Shown here: positions 26,581 to 39,896 of the stretch, piece after piece
Layout: each line of letters opens with the position of its first letter
Position numbering within the stretch: position 1 is the stretch's first letter
NCBI RefSeq assembly: GCF_004210375.1
Contig: NC_134830.1
Location: forward strand, 65,698,326-65,762,325
From: Tachypleus tridentatus
Lineage: Eukaryota; Arthropoda; Merostomata; Xiphosura; Limulidae
Length of the DNA: 64,000 bases
Direction: 5' to 3'
The notes under the pieces: generated by a model
What the model was told of the DNA's origin: nothing
The model's database searches: none
The model's input: the letters and a program-made list of their open reading frames with translations, nothing else
Program-made: the position numbers and the translations under genes

Positions 26581-28882
26581 TATTACGTGAGACGGTTCTT
26601 CTCGTAGCCTGACTATCTATATTTAAGTTTTCAATGTTTAACTTGAGTTATAATGCTTAATGTTGCTAAAGTGCAACATTGAACCTCCTTGAACGTTCAA
26701 ATCCACGTCTGTGTACTACGAATGGCGAAAGCGATTCTTCATATTCTATTATAAACTTTTAAAGTATTTTATGTAGGTACACTGTTGTAACGACATTCCA
26801 ATTAAAGGCTTTTTACTAATTCACTCTTCTCAATAGTACAAATATATACAATTTTCTCTTTGGGCCTAAAATTCTTTATCAGTAGGTGCTTTTGACTCTT
26901 GTGCAATAAATTCAACGATAAATGAACAGTATGCACTCACTTGATAAAAAAATCTCACTTTCCTACTCTTAGTATCACTCTAATGTATTAAACGTTAAAC
27001 TTATGATAATCGTTAGGTCCTTCACTTCTGACGCAGTTTACTTCACAACGATCGCTTTCTTTGTTTTGAATTTATTATCTCTGCCGTTGTCTTTCTTTGT
27101 CTTGTGTTTTGCGCTCATCTTATACTATTTATATATTTATTACTTAATCGTCTCTTCGATATAATCTCGGCATCGGTAAGTTACAAAAACGACTCTCACT
27201 ATTCCATAGTGTATATAAACTAATCAATAATTTCCCCACTGAACAGTCTCTTATATCATGAATAATAGTACATTTACCCGAGTGCCAAGCAATTAGATAT
27301 TAGATAATCGTTTTTTGTGACCAAGAAAAACAAACGATTGATCTACTACTCAAAAGGTTTTTATTAGATTGTTCTAGGTAAGAAAGAAAAAGTTAAATAC
27401 TGACCTTACAAATCCGTCAGTTTGGGAACTATTCAATTAAGTAATGCATCACAAGTGTTTCTTTTCCCATCTATAGCAAATTTTACTTCCATACCAAATA
27501 ATAAATATAATAAAACACAAATTCCCTGTGTGGCATGACTACGAAAAAAAACACAACTGTATGAAATTAGTAAATATCCTACTCTAAAATTAGTATGTTC
27601 GAAGCTAGAATCAGCAAAGATTTGAAACTTTTAAAATTGCAAATTATAAAAAATATATAGGATAATGAGAAACTGAAGTATCTTATAGTACCTTTAACAA
27701 TTACCCCAACATTCCAATAAACCAAAGTGAGCGTGAAATTTTATCATTTATTCAAGAATATTTTATAATAATCTAATATTTAAAAAAATATCTTGAAAAC
27801 ATTACAACGCTTCTAATGTTTATAAGTTCCCACCATATCAATTTACTATAAAATATTTCTTATAAAGGTTATTATAAATTAAATCTTCTCTCTAACTGTA
27901 TGTTTATACGACCAATGTAAATACATAAAATAATTTAGAAATTTTCTTAGTTGACATATTAAGTGTTTAAGCAGTGAAAATCCCTGAAACTAATGTAAAT
28001 TAATAAAATATGTAACTCTTATAAATCTATTTAACTAATAACATGAAATATCTGAAAACGTAGTGATTTGAACTTTAGAATGTTATTTATTTTATGACCT
28101 TTTTTTAGTGCATATCTTACGAAAACATTTTAAGTGAATTTAATATATAGAGCGTTGGAACTAAAATGTGTACAAATAATTTTTTATAAAGGGTGAGGGC
28201 CTCTATCTTTTCTTCTGATATTTGTTTTATCTTTAAACATTTTATTAAAGTAAAACAAGGAACTTCACTTCATTTCTACAGTTAAGAGAATTTACTGGAG
28301 AATTCTTTAAATTTATTTTAATTGATTCTCTCGACGCAATTATCAAGTAGAAATTAACAAATACCTCAGAAAGCCTTCTCTTTTATACTTGCGAATGCGA
28401 CAGATAGATGACGAGAGTTACAAGTTTACTCTGGGATATCTGATCCTGTTCGAGTAAGTATATATTGTTTGGTTCTCTCAGACTGGTTCACTCCCTCATT
28501 TAAGTTTTCAATTATTGTGAAGTTGTTGCTTTCATATGGAATTCTTACTACGTCAGTTTCCTCACGTGTAAAAAACGATGAGTTATGCTGAAACACATAG
28601 AAATAACTAAATGAACAAAGGCAAAGTATTTCTGGGTTGTAGCCCAAAATCAGATATCCTAGTCTGTTTGAAGATGTATGTAGCAATACGTTGTTAAAGT
28701 TAATTAACGCTGGCAACGAAGTTTTACGTATATTTATGTTGTCAACTGAAGTTCTATCAAAATCCTGTTCACTTCATTACTTATTCATACTGATTTTACG
28801 TTCTTTACATCAATTTTGAAAAACCAACTCAAAACGCACAATTTTTACTAATTATAATGTACTAAAGTATCACGCTTGTACA

Positions 28883-28992
28883 GCGATAAGTCTACGGATT
28901 TACAACGATAAAATAAGATTTTGATTCCACTCGGTGGGCTCACCAAATAGTCCGATGTGGCTTTACTGTCAGAAACACACACACACACAATA
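28883..28992 (+). mobile_element. Second tRNA-SINE family fragment, flank B
   Basis: aagtctacggatttacaacg, tcggtgggctcacc and gatgtggctttactg, with an (ac)n tail. Confidence 0.6.
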
Positions 28993-30047
28993 TACTAAAA
29001 ATTCCTAAATGTCACAGATAAACGGATGGCATATATTTATTTTTATTTATTTTATTATTTTAATACAACGTCTTATGATATCGTTTTATAATTTCAAAAG
29101 TAACAAAAATATATATCAAGATAAAAGAATTTTAGTGTTGGTGAAAACAGCATCACTACTAAAACCTGTATTGTTGAAGGTATTGTTATAGTTAACTGTG
29201 AGATTATATTGATATAGCATTTCTAATTCACTTAATTCCTTAAACTTTATGTAAACTAATCCTGTCATGTTTCAAACAGAGAAATTTAACTTACGAATAT
29301 CTAGTTTAACAGCTTATAATATTACAATATAAAATGTCGCAAGTTTATCCGTCCTGCTAATAATGTAATATTCTTAAAGAATATGATGTTGTATATACAT
29401 TTATAAGACGTTGAAATAGAATCAACAGATAGATAATTATAACAACGCAAATTTAAGAGTAATCACATATTTTAACATAAATGCTTGGTCATAAGCTTAA
29501 CCTAAAAAAATTAAAATCAGAGTAACTTTTATCCATAAACGATATTTCCAGTTTACTTTCCATCTTCCAACAAAATAAAATTACGAGGTGGTCCAATCTT
29601 TAAACACCCTACATCTCTCTGACCATAAGAAAAACATGATTCTTTGAGAAATAAACCAGCAACATTCACCTTGAATCCCTTTAGAATATTCAACATTGTC
29701 TAAAGTGTCAACCTGTCAAGATTTTTTGAGATTTATTTAATAGGCTAGGAGTAATTAACCAAGAGGCTTTAGAACATACAAATAGGGTTAAGTTCAATTT
29801 TTCCTCTTTGGACATTTTCCATAGTTCATAGTTTTTGCAGGCAAATTTTAGTTCAGATTAACCCAATTGGCTCAGAAGAGAGAGGGAACAAACAAACACA
29901 TTTCATCTTCATATATTCATAATAATATTTTGTTAGATCTACAGTTTCTAATATTGGTACCAATCACAATAAATCTGTGAGTGGAACATTCTTTCGCATT
30001 TACTATTCGAAATCAAAAGACACACCGTTTCATTTATTTGTTTGTAT

Positions 30048-30300
30048 GTAATTTCGCGCAAAGCTACTCGAAGACTACCTGCGCTAGCCGTCCCTGATTT
30101 AGAGTGACATATTAGAAGGAAGACAGCTAGTTATCAACACTAACCGCGAACTCTAGGGCTACTCTTTTAACAACGAATATTGGGAAATTGGCTGTCACAT
30201 GGAGCACCTCCAGGGTTTAAACAGCGAGTATGTTTCACGAAACGGTGAATTCCTGCCCGTGACTTTCACACTGGGAATTGACCGCCATCACTACTTGGCC
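30048..30300 (-). mobile_element. SINE in flank B
   Basis: Same insertion as 20208-20415; it ends with ttggccatgtcg, a decayed tRNA head. Confidence 0.8.
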
Positions 30301-31760
30301 ATGTCGAAACAAACAGTTTTGTATTGCTACCAGTAAGCGTCACGAGAATATGCAGGAAATATTTGTCTCTGAGATAAATATATAAACCCTATGAGTTAGA
30401 AACCTTTTGAGATTTTGGCTGTATGAAGCGTAATTTCCCATTTATTCTTATAGAATTTTAATAAATATCCAAACATACCTAATTTCCGAAAAAAAAAAAA
30501 ACTTTCTTTGAGATCTGATTACAATATTTGAATATAATAATATTATACACCGCTAACCTTCTCCCAGAAAAACAAAAACAATCGTCGAAGCTATAAAACT
30601 GCGTGTCCAATGATGACTGAGCGATTAGGGCTAGTGCAAGTTCGCTACAATATAGCCTTATCAATTGTAAGCCCAACGCTCAAGTCATTCTACCTTAATC
30701 AGGATCTGTGAGAGTCAGGGGCTGTCTAGACCTTTCTTTCTTCCACCTTTGATGTTGTTGTGGTCTGTTTAATTCCACACTATTAAAGACCAAAACATCA
30801 TATGAGTAATGGTTCTGTATTAACGTAAAGCCCCTATCATAATAAATTATCCCCATCACGGCTATGTACGTTTGTGTTGAACGTAGAAGATTTGCATTGT
30901 TATACACTTCGTTACATTTAGTGTGTTTCTTTCTAGTTAAGAACAAAACTTCACAAAGGGTTGTCTGTGCTCTGCTCGTCGATGGTATCGAAACCTGGTT
31001 CTTGTAGTTGTAAGTTCCCGGACATACCACATTATTGGCCATATGAATTTGGGGTGTCTTGAGTGAAAGTCATATTCACTGTACACTAAACGTTAATATC
31101 CTAATAATACATAGCGAGTACACTAAAAGCAGGTGGTGGATTGATATACTTTTAATACACATTTATAATGGACAGGAATTGAGATTAATTTAAATTACAT
31201 GTGACCTAGTGAATACACTAGTTCGTCTTGTGTCAGTTTTGTTTTAAAGAAAGAAACCAATGAATTCAGGAGTTGGTTTGTTAATGTTACTATATATTAG
31301 TATAACTGTGCAGTGAAACTGAGATTCTTGTGCATGAAACGCTAAATGTGTACAGTGGAATGAGTTTTATACAGTTTGTAATTTATGTTTAATTATGTGT
31401 AAGGTAATATAAACCTTGTCATCTAAACCTTTGTATAATTTTAGTATGTTTCTCAGTAAAGTGCGTGCCTTTGTTATTTCAATTCTTTTTAGTACACTTA
31501 AATGTGTTTTCCACGTAGTTTAGCGCCTGAAGTAAGGCCTAAATTTGTTGCTGATATAGCAGTCTGGGGTTCTTAATAGGTAAATCTCGGGTATACTAAA
31601 TTTTGAGATTTTGAGTACCCGTGTTTTTGTTACATTACATTTTATTCTCTTTTTTGGTAATATTCAGTTATATCTTTAATCGTGGGCTATAAATTTGTGG
31701 CTTCTATGGAAGAAATCTAAAATCTCTTTTTTTTTCTAGTTACCGCATCATCTGTAAATT

Positions 31761-31997
31761 TTAAAGTAAGACAGTTAGTGGTATATCATTTGTATACATG
31801 ATAAATAGTATGGGATTAACTATCCCTCTCTTAGGTGGTAAATACTCTGAATAGGTGCCTTCTTCATTTACTCGACGTTTTCTGCTGTCTAAACAGTTGG
31901 ACAATGGGTAATAATTCCGCGCAATATTTCCATCTTTAACATCCGGGACCTTATCGAAATGTTTCTCCAGATCGAGTAAGCAGACGACCGTAAACAT
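31761..31997 (-). mobile_element. LINE (non-LTR) reverse-transcriptase fragment, flank B
   Basis: Minus-strand frame with LLDLEKHFDKVPD, a RKRRV segment and PPKRGIVNPILFIMYTNDIP. This matches the order (F/L)D-x-EKAFD-x-V, RxV, (Q/R)G-x-x-x-x-PILF-x-x-Y-x-NDIP of Jockey-type RTs. Only the palm part remains. Confidence 0.7.
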
Positions 31998-32036
31998 TTT
32001 ATTATTAAGGCTTTTTGTTTTACCATAGTTTTGTAT

Positions 32037-32175
32037 GTTGCATAAATCTTCACGTGGATTATCTACGCTAGCGTTCCCTAATTTAGCAATGTAAGACTAA
32101 GAAAACGGTAGCTCGTCACAACAACCACCACAAACTTTTGGGCTACTTTTTACCTTCGAATAGTGGGATTATTAC
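32037..32175 (-). mobile_element. Partial SINE in flank B
   Basis: Orthologue of 21575-21710. Confidence 0.65.
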
Positions 32176-32194
32176 TATATCAAGCTATTGAAAA

Positions 32195-32910
32195 TTTGAA
32201 TTTAGAAGTTAATTAAATGTTAATATGAACTAAATGGCCAACAAGATTGACACATGCAATTTCCTTTTTTAACACTAATATATTGTAATACACAAAAATC
32301 AACACAATTTATAATAACGGTAGTTTCTGATAATTATTACAAATGACGGCTAAAATACAAGAGTTTTACAAACTTACAAACAATATAGAGTCTTATATCC
32401 GGTCCAGAACTAAATATTTTATTGATGATCGAGGTCCCCGACGAACAAACTAAAGGTTAGTTGATATTGTTACACCTCGCTTATGCTAGCTAGTTCGATT
32501 GATCTCACACTGGTTAAATATCAAATCTTACTTGCGAAGATATTTATTGTCCTCGTAGAAATTATAACGTTCGCAGTAATTCACTGAAACTGAACGGTTT
32601 GTAATGTTTGATATCTGTAAACATTCCTGCTGCAATTCTATAATCATATCTTCCATGGCTTATAGCACACTGACTGTAGCTGTTTAACAGCGTTACTCTT
32701 CTCTCTTCACATGTTGCTTTTATCAGAATCACCCGAGACTCTAGAACGCTCACCAAAGATCGCTTGTCAACAATACCGTCAATCACCAGCATTTTATACA
32801 CACCTTTAACATTGTTGATTCTTACGCTTAAAAATCTTCTACAGATTTCAATAACTGGCACGCGTTACGCAATACACAGCCAGAAATATACATCATATAA
32901 AACAAAAAAA
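32195..32910. repeat. Unidentified repeat R1, flank B
   Basis: The minus-strand frame 32562-32861 keeps ERRVTLLNSYSQCAISHGR and TDIKHYKPFSFSELLRT, plus CRRFLSVRINNVKGVYKM upstream. The frame is open for 99 codons. Confidence 0.6.
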
Positions 32911-33674
32911 AACTATAATGAAGCAAGAGTAGGTAATAAAGTAACAGAATAAAGAAGAATCAGTTCTTAATCCAGTAATATTGATGGAGGATAAGTTTAT
33001 AGTTAGTTGACTTTTAGAGAACCAGTTTGCTATTCTGTGGCCTCATTGTTAGGTGCTAATTTTGTAAGCGAATATAAAAGAAAATATCAACATGATCTTC
33101 AGTAAGACTAATATACGATTAAATTATAGTTCAATTGGTCTGAATAGACGATTTTATATTCTTGAACCAATAGAACCCTTTGATTATAAACTAGAAGCTC
33201 AGTAAAACAGTCAGGGGATAACTTCATAATTATGTAAAACTGTTAAAAGATTAACTATAGTTCAGTGTAATTTTTAGGGTATAAGTAAGTAGTTTTGTTG
33301 AAATATTGAAGGTAAAGTCTCAAAGTGGAACCGTTACAGGATAAGTTTTTAGTTTGGTGGAACAGTTACAGGATTGTTTCGAGATTTTATAAAATTATCA
33401 GTAGGTTTATTACTGAATTATCATTGCATTTGTTTGTAAATTAGTAGAACGATTAGCGGATCAATTCTTCGTTCAATAAACACATTTTACATGCATCAGA
33501 ATGAACTTCTAGTTTTGACTGTCAATATGAAATGTTATAATGTTTTTTTCTCAGACAACTTCTATATTCCTTTACTGGAGTAAAAATAGAAAAATTTAAA
33601 CTCAGAGATTGAATTACGAGTTCAGAATTGTGGTGAAAGTGAAGCGTAGTTTTCGACAAGTTTGAAATGTTTGT

Positions 33675-33870
33675 TTTGGATTTTCGCGCAAAGCTACACG
33701 AGGACTATCTGCGCTAGCCGTCCCTATTAGCAATGTAACACTAGAGGGAAGAAAGCTTGTTATCGCCATCCACCGCGAACTCTTGGGCTACTCTTTCACC
33801 AAGGAATAGCGGAATTTACCACCATATTATAACTACTCCATAGTGAACATGTTTAGTATGACTGAGATCC
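33675..33870 (-). mobile_element. Degenerate SINE in flank B
   Basis: Orthologue of 23172-23380. Confidence 0.75.
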
Positions 33871-34967
33871 TTACCTAAACAATGCAATTACTTGTAAGAA
33901 TTAAGTATATTAAAACTTTGCAATCTTTGGGTTTTCAACACATACAACCTTTTTATTTACGAGCTGTTGTGTCATTTATTTATTTAGTGTTTTGTACATA
34001 CTATTGTGTGAAGCTTTTGGGTGTTTCTATTTTACAGTATTTTGTTTGGGTATGTTTTAAAAAAAAAAATTTTATATTTACTTGACACTAGTTATAATAG
34101 ATTTAAATGGGCTTAAGCTGAGGTAGGTCAAATATCATTAATTACTTATGAAGACACTACCAAGGTACACATTTATTCTTTTGCCTATTAAAAAATTGAA
34201 AAGTGGTCTACTGTAACAGACTTCGGTTTCTTATTAATTACATTTTGCTAATTAACTTAATTAACTCTCTATTAGAAACATAGCAACCTATGACAGAAGA
34301 GTTACTCCAAGCTGAGCATGTCCAGGAAGTTTACTCGAGTACGGCCCGATTAATAAAACTAGTCTTAGTACAACGTTCAGAGATACACTGTATAAATTTG
34401 AATTATGTTAATCTGTGTAATGTTTTACCGTATTTCACTGTTTTCTACCATTTCAGTACTGCAATCGAAAGCTCTGTTGTTTTTATGAATATTATTACAC
34501 TTTTAAATGTGGGTATATACGAGTTCTTCTTCACAATTCGTTTTCCTTTGCGGTTTCCCAGCGTTTCGTGAAGGAGAAAACACAGTCGTAGTCCATCAGA
34601 TTTTAGGTGCGTTTTGTATACTCTGTATAGATTCATGCTAAGGAAATGTAAACCACAACCTTTCGTCTTTCAGTGTAAAGAAGAGATCTCCAGCTAGTAT
34701 TTTCACTTATATTAAATATTTTGACGTCATGGACACACGTTTTTCTGTCATATAGTGCCTTTCAAATATAAGTAAGATTGTGACTATTAACCCATTCCGA
34801 ATTTAGTCTAAAATTTATTTAAATTATCCAAAGAGCACAAAATTACCGAAGAAAGAATATTAGTGATAATTATCCATCTGAAATGCAAATCCCGCGTAAA
34901 ATCATCCAGTTCACCCAATACGTATGCATGAAGCTATGTTATTTTTATAAAGACCATCATCCATTTA

Positions 34968-36665
34968 TCAATTTCCATCAGAATCAATCTCCACAAACTC
35001 ATCATCCTCACATCTGCTGTCCTCGCTGTATTCAGTGTTAAATCCAAAAGCTCTCGAAGTATTGGTTTTCTTGCAAAAAACAATATTTATATAGTTTATA
35101 TCAAGCAACAAGTCTCTTGTAATCACGTCATTGCATATATCCATATTTTCATCCTGTTTACCAATACAGTTTGTCAGTGAAATGGTTATGTGTTTAAATC
35201 TGCCAAGCAAATTCTGGACTGTTCTGAGTGCTTCGTGATCAAACGTCTTCATTCTTTACGACTTTTCACAATATATTAGTTTTATAACTTTAAGGAATTA
35301 ATGAAACTATCTCATTTGTGTAATATGCATTGGTTGTTTCTGACAAACATAGAAAGGTGATCGGTTTTGATTTCACTAGTGTTTGGTTGGCCAACCATCT
35401 TAAAACTGTTTTGGTCCTAGATACTTCCAAAATATTCTGGTAAATGATAACACAAAACACATTTTTACCTCCATTTTTTTGTAATATCTTCGTTTATTTG
35501 ATTCATTGTTTTTTAAACAGTCCTTTATTCGACATTTCTGTTCTTTTGAAAGGTTTTCCAATGTTTCTGGAAAGATTTTTATAGTTGATTGAGTGAATCT
35601 TTGTGATTATTGCATGTTAAAACGATTTTGCTAATTCCATCAAGCTCTACGTCAGGTGTTACAAACTAATTATTCTTCATTGAAAATTACATATCACTGA
35701 ACCATTAATTTGGAACCTATTTATCAAAGAATAAAACCTGACTGATCAGTGCAGTCTTGAGGAGATAAATTTATTCTTGTTGTAGTCCTTTCGTGCTTAC
35801 TTTATCTTGTTCTTGTTGATCTGGTGACTCGAAGGCTATTCCTTTGTCTTCACTTGAAAAAACAGAAAATAATCGTAAGAGGTTATGGGACAATATTAAT
35901 CTTTTAGTACAACTAGCACAGTAAATGAAAGAATTTTGTAGCCCATTAATTTTCTTTGCATTGGTTAAATAATGATCTACAATGACTAGAGTTATTGGAC
36001 ACGAAGAATAAGATATATAGTGATGTTCTGAACAGTTGTAATACTGTAGCAAGTTACGGATTTGAAAAAATATCTACTAAGTTCAGGCTGCAGAAAAAAA
36101 TTCCCAATGCTGTTGCGAGAAAGAATCTGATATGAATATTCTTGATAGAGATGTTTATGCTCATGATTTGCTTTTAATTTTCTTGTTTTAGGAGGGATAT
36201 TGGCACTGTCAAGAGACATGTCTTCCCAGCGACTAATTTGTTTGTTGTTCTAAGAAAACCCATGTACTGATGAAGAATCTTTATTCTGCTGTTCTCCATC
36301 ATCAGGTAGTTCTCATTGTTTTGGAGATCCTTGTAAATTATGAGAGGACGTCTTTTCGTCATTCGACTTTTTGTGAAGAGATAATAAGTAGTGATTTCTC
36401 CTTTCCCTTTGAAGTTCACCCGACTCGTAATTCGAGGGTGGCGGGTTCGAATCCCGGTCGCACCAAAACTGCTTATAATGTGACGGTCAATCCCACTATT
36501 CCTTGGTAAAAGAGTAGCCCAAGAGTTGGCTGTGGATGGTGATGACTAGCTGCCTTCCCTCTAGTCTTACACTGCTAAATTAGGGACGGCGAGCGCAGAT
36601 AGCTTTCGAATATCTTTTCGCGAAATTCAAAAACAAACAAGCAAACAAATCACCCGACCTCTGCA
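34968..36665 (-). pseudogene. Adenylate cyclase terminal exon (C2 domain end), SINE-interrupted
   Basis: On the minus strand the codons CRGR (36663 downward) and then VNFKGKGEITTYYLF (from 36418) form the CRG-x-V-x-(V/F)KGKGE-x-x-TY-x-L motif that ends the second catalytic domain of class III adenylate cyclases. Those enzymes are membrane-bound and make cAMP from ATP. The two halves are separated by a 225-bp SINE plus a target duplication, and removing these restores the frame exactly. Downstream a basic tail (MTKRRPLIIYKDLQ and onwards) reads to a stop at 36174, but a second frame from 36219 (DSANIPPKTRKLKANHE) and a third from 36052 to 35771 look like continuations after frameshifts. The acidic frame 34968-35252 may be the far C-tail, which is less certain. 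The minus-strand tgcag at 36661-36665 could be the exon acceptor. No further cyclase exons were recognised at higher coordinates. Confidence 0.6.
36425..36649 (+). mobile_element. 5'-truncated tRNA-derived SINE inside the cyclase exon
   Basis: Begins within the tRNA-like head (tcgtaattcgagggtggcg, B box ggttcgaat) and ends with an AAAC-rich tail. It is flanked by the 9-bp direct repeat tcacccgac at 36416-36424 and 36650-36658, which shows a clean L1-style insertion. Confidence 0.9.
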
Positions 36666-38632
36666 TTTGGACACATATAAATAATTCTTCAGTAAATGAT
36701 GCATATATTCTGTAACCTAAAAATGTAAATGAGAACCCCAGTATTTTAAATAAATAAATAAAAGTAAAATCTCAACAATACTCAATCGGTTATAATTAAA
36801 ACGAGATTACATTTTATACAAAACACATCAACAACTCAATAATATTCGGATATACTGATTTAGATTAGTTTTTATTAACAAACACACCAAACAACAACAA
36901 CATGTCTTTCTGTACCTCAAATGAAGGTAAAAAAGGATTTGTTACAAAATGTTATATTTATTAGAAGTACGAATCTGTAACAACAAACAAAGTGCCTTTT
37001 AAATTTAAATATATTATTGGTGTCTTATCGCCGCATATCTTGTTACAAGATCTAAATATCTGTTATAGACTTTCTTAACAATATTTACGCGTCTCTTAAC
37101 AAGAAAAGTACGTTTTTAAAAAATAATTCTCGAAATAATTTATGTGTATCTCAGCAAGAAGTCTGATTTTTAAATTGTTAATATTATATATGTTTATTAA
37201 AATATTCTATACAGAATTGGGTTCCCTTTTAAAAAGAAATGTATGTTTGTAATAAAAAAGGATTCTGAACAATATCTAAATACCTCTTTAGACCATTTTC
37301 AACATGATCAACGTGTTTCTTAACAATATCTACATGCCTGTTAAAAAGATCTCAGTCCAAAGCAAAATCAACAAATTCACCTTTAAAATTACATTATAGA
37401 GAAAAAAATACATGTCTGTTAGCAAGAAAACAACGACTGCCAACACTTGATTCAATGAGCAATTTTGTCTTTTTTTAAAAAAAATAAAACTCTTCGATTT
37501 CAAGATTTTCAAAAAATGTGCAAGTGATAATTGCCGTCAAGTCTTTATTTGACCATTTGTTCATATTCTTCTGTTCAATAACATTTATAATAAATAAATC
37601 CAAAACTTCTCGTGTTCTTATTTATGAGTCTTTATATTGTCAAGCTGTAAAACTTTATATAACCAAAACATTTACGTTTTAAACATACAGTGTGATTGTA
37701 AAATTTATCTGACTGAGGTTTTTGTTAATTAATATTTAATTTATGTTCTCAATGAATTTCCATCTATCGATTTTTTAACAGGATTTCTAATAATAACTAA
37801 GAACAATCATACGACTATATTACATTAGGAATTCTTATTCTATTCTACAATCATTCATTTTTATCGATTATCTACATTATACATTCTAGTAATACTCTAA
37901 GTTATCTCTCAGTAAGAAGAGTGAATACGATGATGCAGTATTTATCAAGTGATGACTTTCGAAAGTAACTGTTTAGTTGATGCGATATTATAACTCACAT
38001 TTCTTTCTACACTAGTTGGAATTCCATTGAAGAACATGTAAAATTATTTAAAGACTTTTCTGGCAGAGAAAGAAAGATTTAGGATTTGCAAGCAACTTCT
38101 GATTGGTAGAAAGAAGCTCTTGGTTAGCATATATAATACGCTCAAAATGTAACAGTAAACTAAAAACTTTATTATTTATCAGCAGAGACGAAAGCCTCGG
38201 CAGATTCAGGGCAACAAAAGTTATCAATATAACCCACTTAGCATGAATTGTTTGTTATTATCAGCCGCAAGTCCAACACGTTGTTACGCAACATTTTAGG
38301 TGTTAGGCTATCAACAAATAACAGTAACAAACAGATTGTTAAGAAATTAAAAGAAAATTTAGCAGTTACTTCAGATTTGTTTGGAAACAAAGTTTTGAAA
38401 AGTATGAAATTTGAACACCTGATAAAATGTTTATTTTTATCGTAAATATAATACTATTTTCAAAATAAGCAATACAGTTAACTTATTTACTTTAATATTT
38501 TTATGAAAACATCATACATAATCAATGTAGTATTTGTATTAACAGTAAAAGGCATTAAGTGTGCATGTTTACATGCATGAAGATAGAAAATAGATTAGAA
38601 TGAGTAAATTATAATTATTTTAAAAGATGTTG

Positions 38633-38907
38633 GACGACCCGGCATGGCCAGATGGGTTAAGGCGTTCGAGTCGTCATCCGAGGGTCGCTGGTTCAAAGCC
38701 CAGTCGAACCAAATATGCTCGCCCTTTCAGCCGTTATAAGGTGACGGTCAATCCCTCTATTCGCTGGTAAAAGAGTAGCCCAAGAGTTGGCGAAGGGTAG
38801 TGAAGAATAATTGCCTTTCCTCTAGTCTTACACTACTAAATTAGGGACGGATAGCGCAGATAGCCCCCGAGTAGCTTTGCGCGAAATTCAAAAACAAACA
38901 AACAAAC
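38633..38907 (+). mobile_element. Full-length SINE with 11-bp target duplication
   Basis: Head cccggcatggccagatgg, B box ggttcaaag, (AAAC)n tail. Direct repeats aaaagatgttg at 38622-38632 and 38908-38918. Confidence 0.93.
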
Positions 38908-39896
38908 AAAAGATGTTGATGCTAATGATTTGGGAAAGATGTCGGAACACTTTGTTAAATAATAATAAAAAAATATAAAATTAAGTATAGGGGCTTCACA
39001 TGATGTCACTGTTGTAAACAGTATACAGATTAAGTTGTAGTTCCACTTGTATTACAATGTAGTAATGTTACATAGGTGTACTACAGTGATGGTAGGGTAA
39101 AATGGTTCAATATCAGAAAATTACCAAAAAGTAACAGTGAATTCAGTTTTGATAGTTTTATGGTGAATTAGTAATACAACAATAATACAACTAATATTGG
39201 TATCTTAGAAAATAGTATAACACGAGGCACTTAATGATATTGGAATTAGTTTTTCTGCAACATCAGTTTATTGAATTTTCAGCCTCAGTTTTTAAGTGAA
39301 GACGAATCTTGTTTTCTTTTGTAACTATTTATCAAAATCGTATTAGAAACACTCTTTCATTGATTCAGGAATAGAAAGCTGCATGTCTCGGTTTATTTTG
39401 ATAAATTTGTATTAATTTCGATAAATAATCCTAGAAATCCGTCTACAGCTCAGAGAATGACGAAACAAAAGGCGCTGATCAAAACTTTGTTACTTAGAAG
39501 AGATAACCAAGGTTTTACTGAGAAATATATCATACGAGTTATCCGTTATAATATACAATAAATAATTAACAAACCTGGCTTATTTCGTTTTTAACTTTCA
39601 AGATATGTTAAGTTCTCAACACTTCATACTTTTAAAATAAACTCGCCTAATGCCACACTTCTTGAAAACTTGTCTATAACACCTATTGACACACATAGGA
39701 TAGGTATTACATAAACTAGAAATATTTTATTATACATTACATTTAGAGAACAACATATTGATTGCTATTTTAATTGGAAAACCAATAAAAGTTCTCATTA
39801 ATTGTAAAAAATATAGATATTAATACCCAATAAGAGAATTATTTACATGTGACAGACATGTCTGTGTTATGGAAGGTAGCCTCAGGATAACAACCG

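Larger units (their letters stand above)
26440..34670 (+). repeat. Segmental duplication unit 3 (last exon plus flank B only)
   Basis: Aligns with 13660-24670: exon 13, the block at 26760-28150 (14000-15780 in unit 1), the block 28290-31000 and the block 31140-34660. It lacks the segment equivalent to 15890-18600 that units 1 and 2 share. Confidence 0.8.

Noticed and set aside
28426-28716. 96-codon minus-strand frame in flank B with matching peptides in flanks A and C
   Set aside because: Nearly all substitutions between B and C in this frame are non-synonymous, and flank A has stops upstream. Conservation is at the nucleotide level.
38248-38445. 65-codon plus-strand frame, Lys/Asn-rich
   Set aside because: No family resemblance, no splice context and composition typical of AT-rich DNA.
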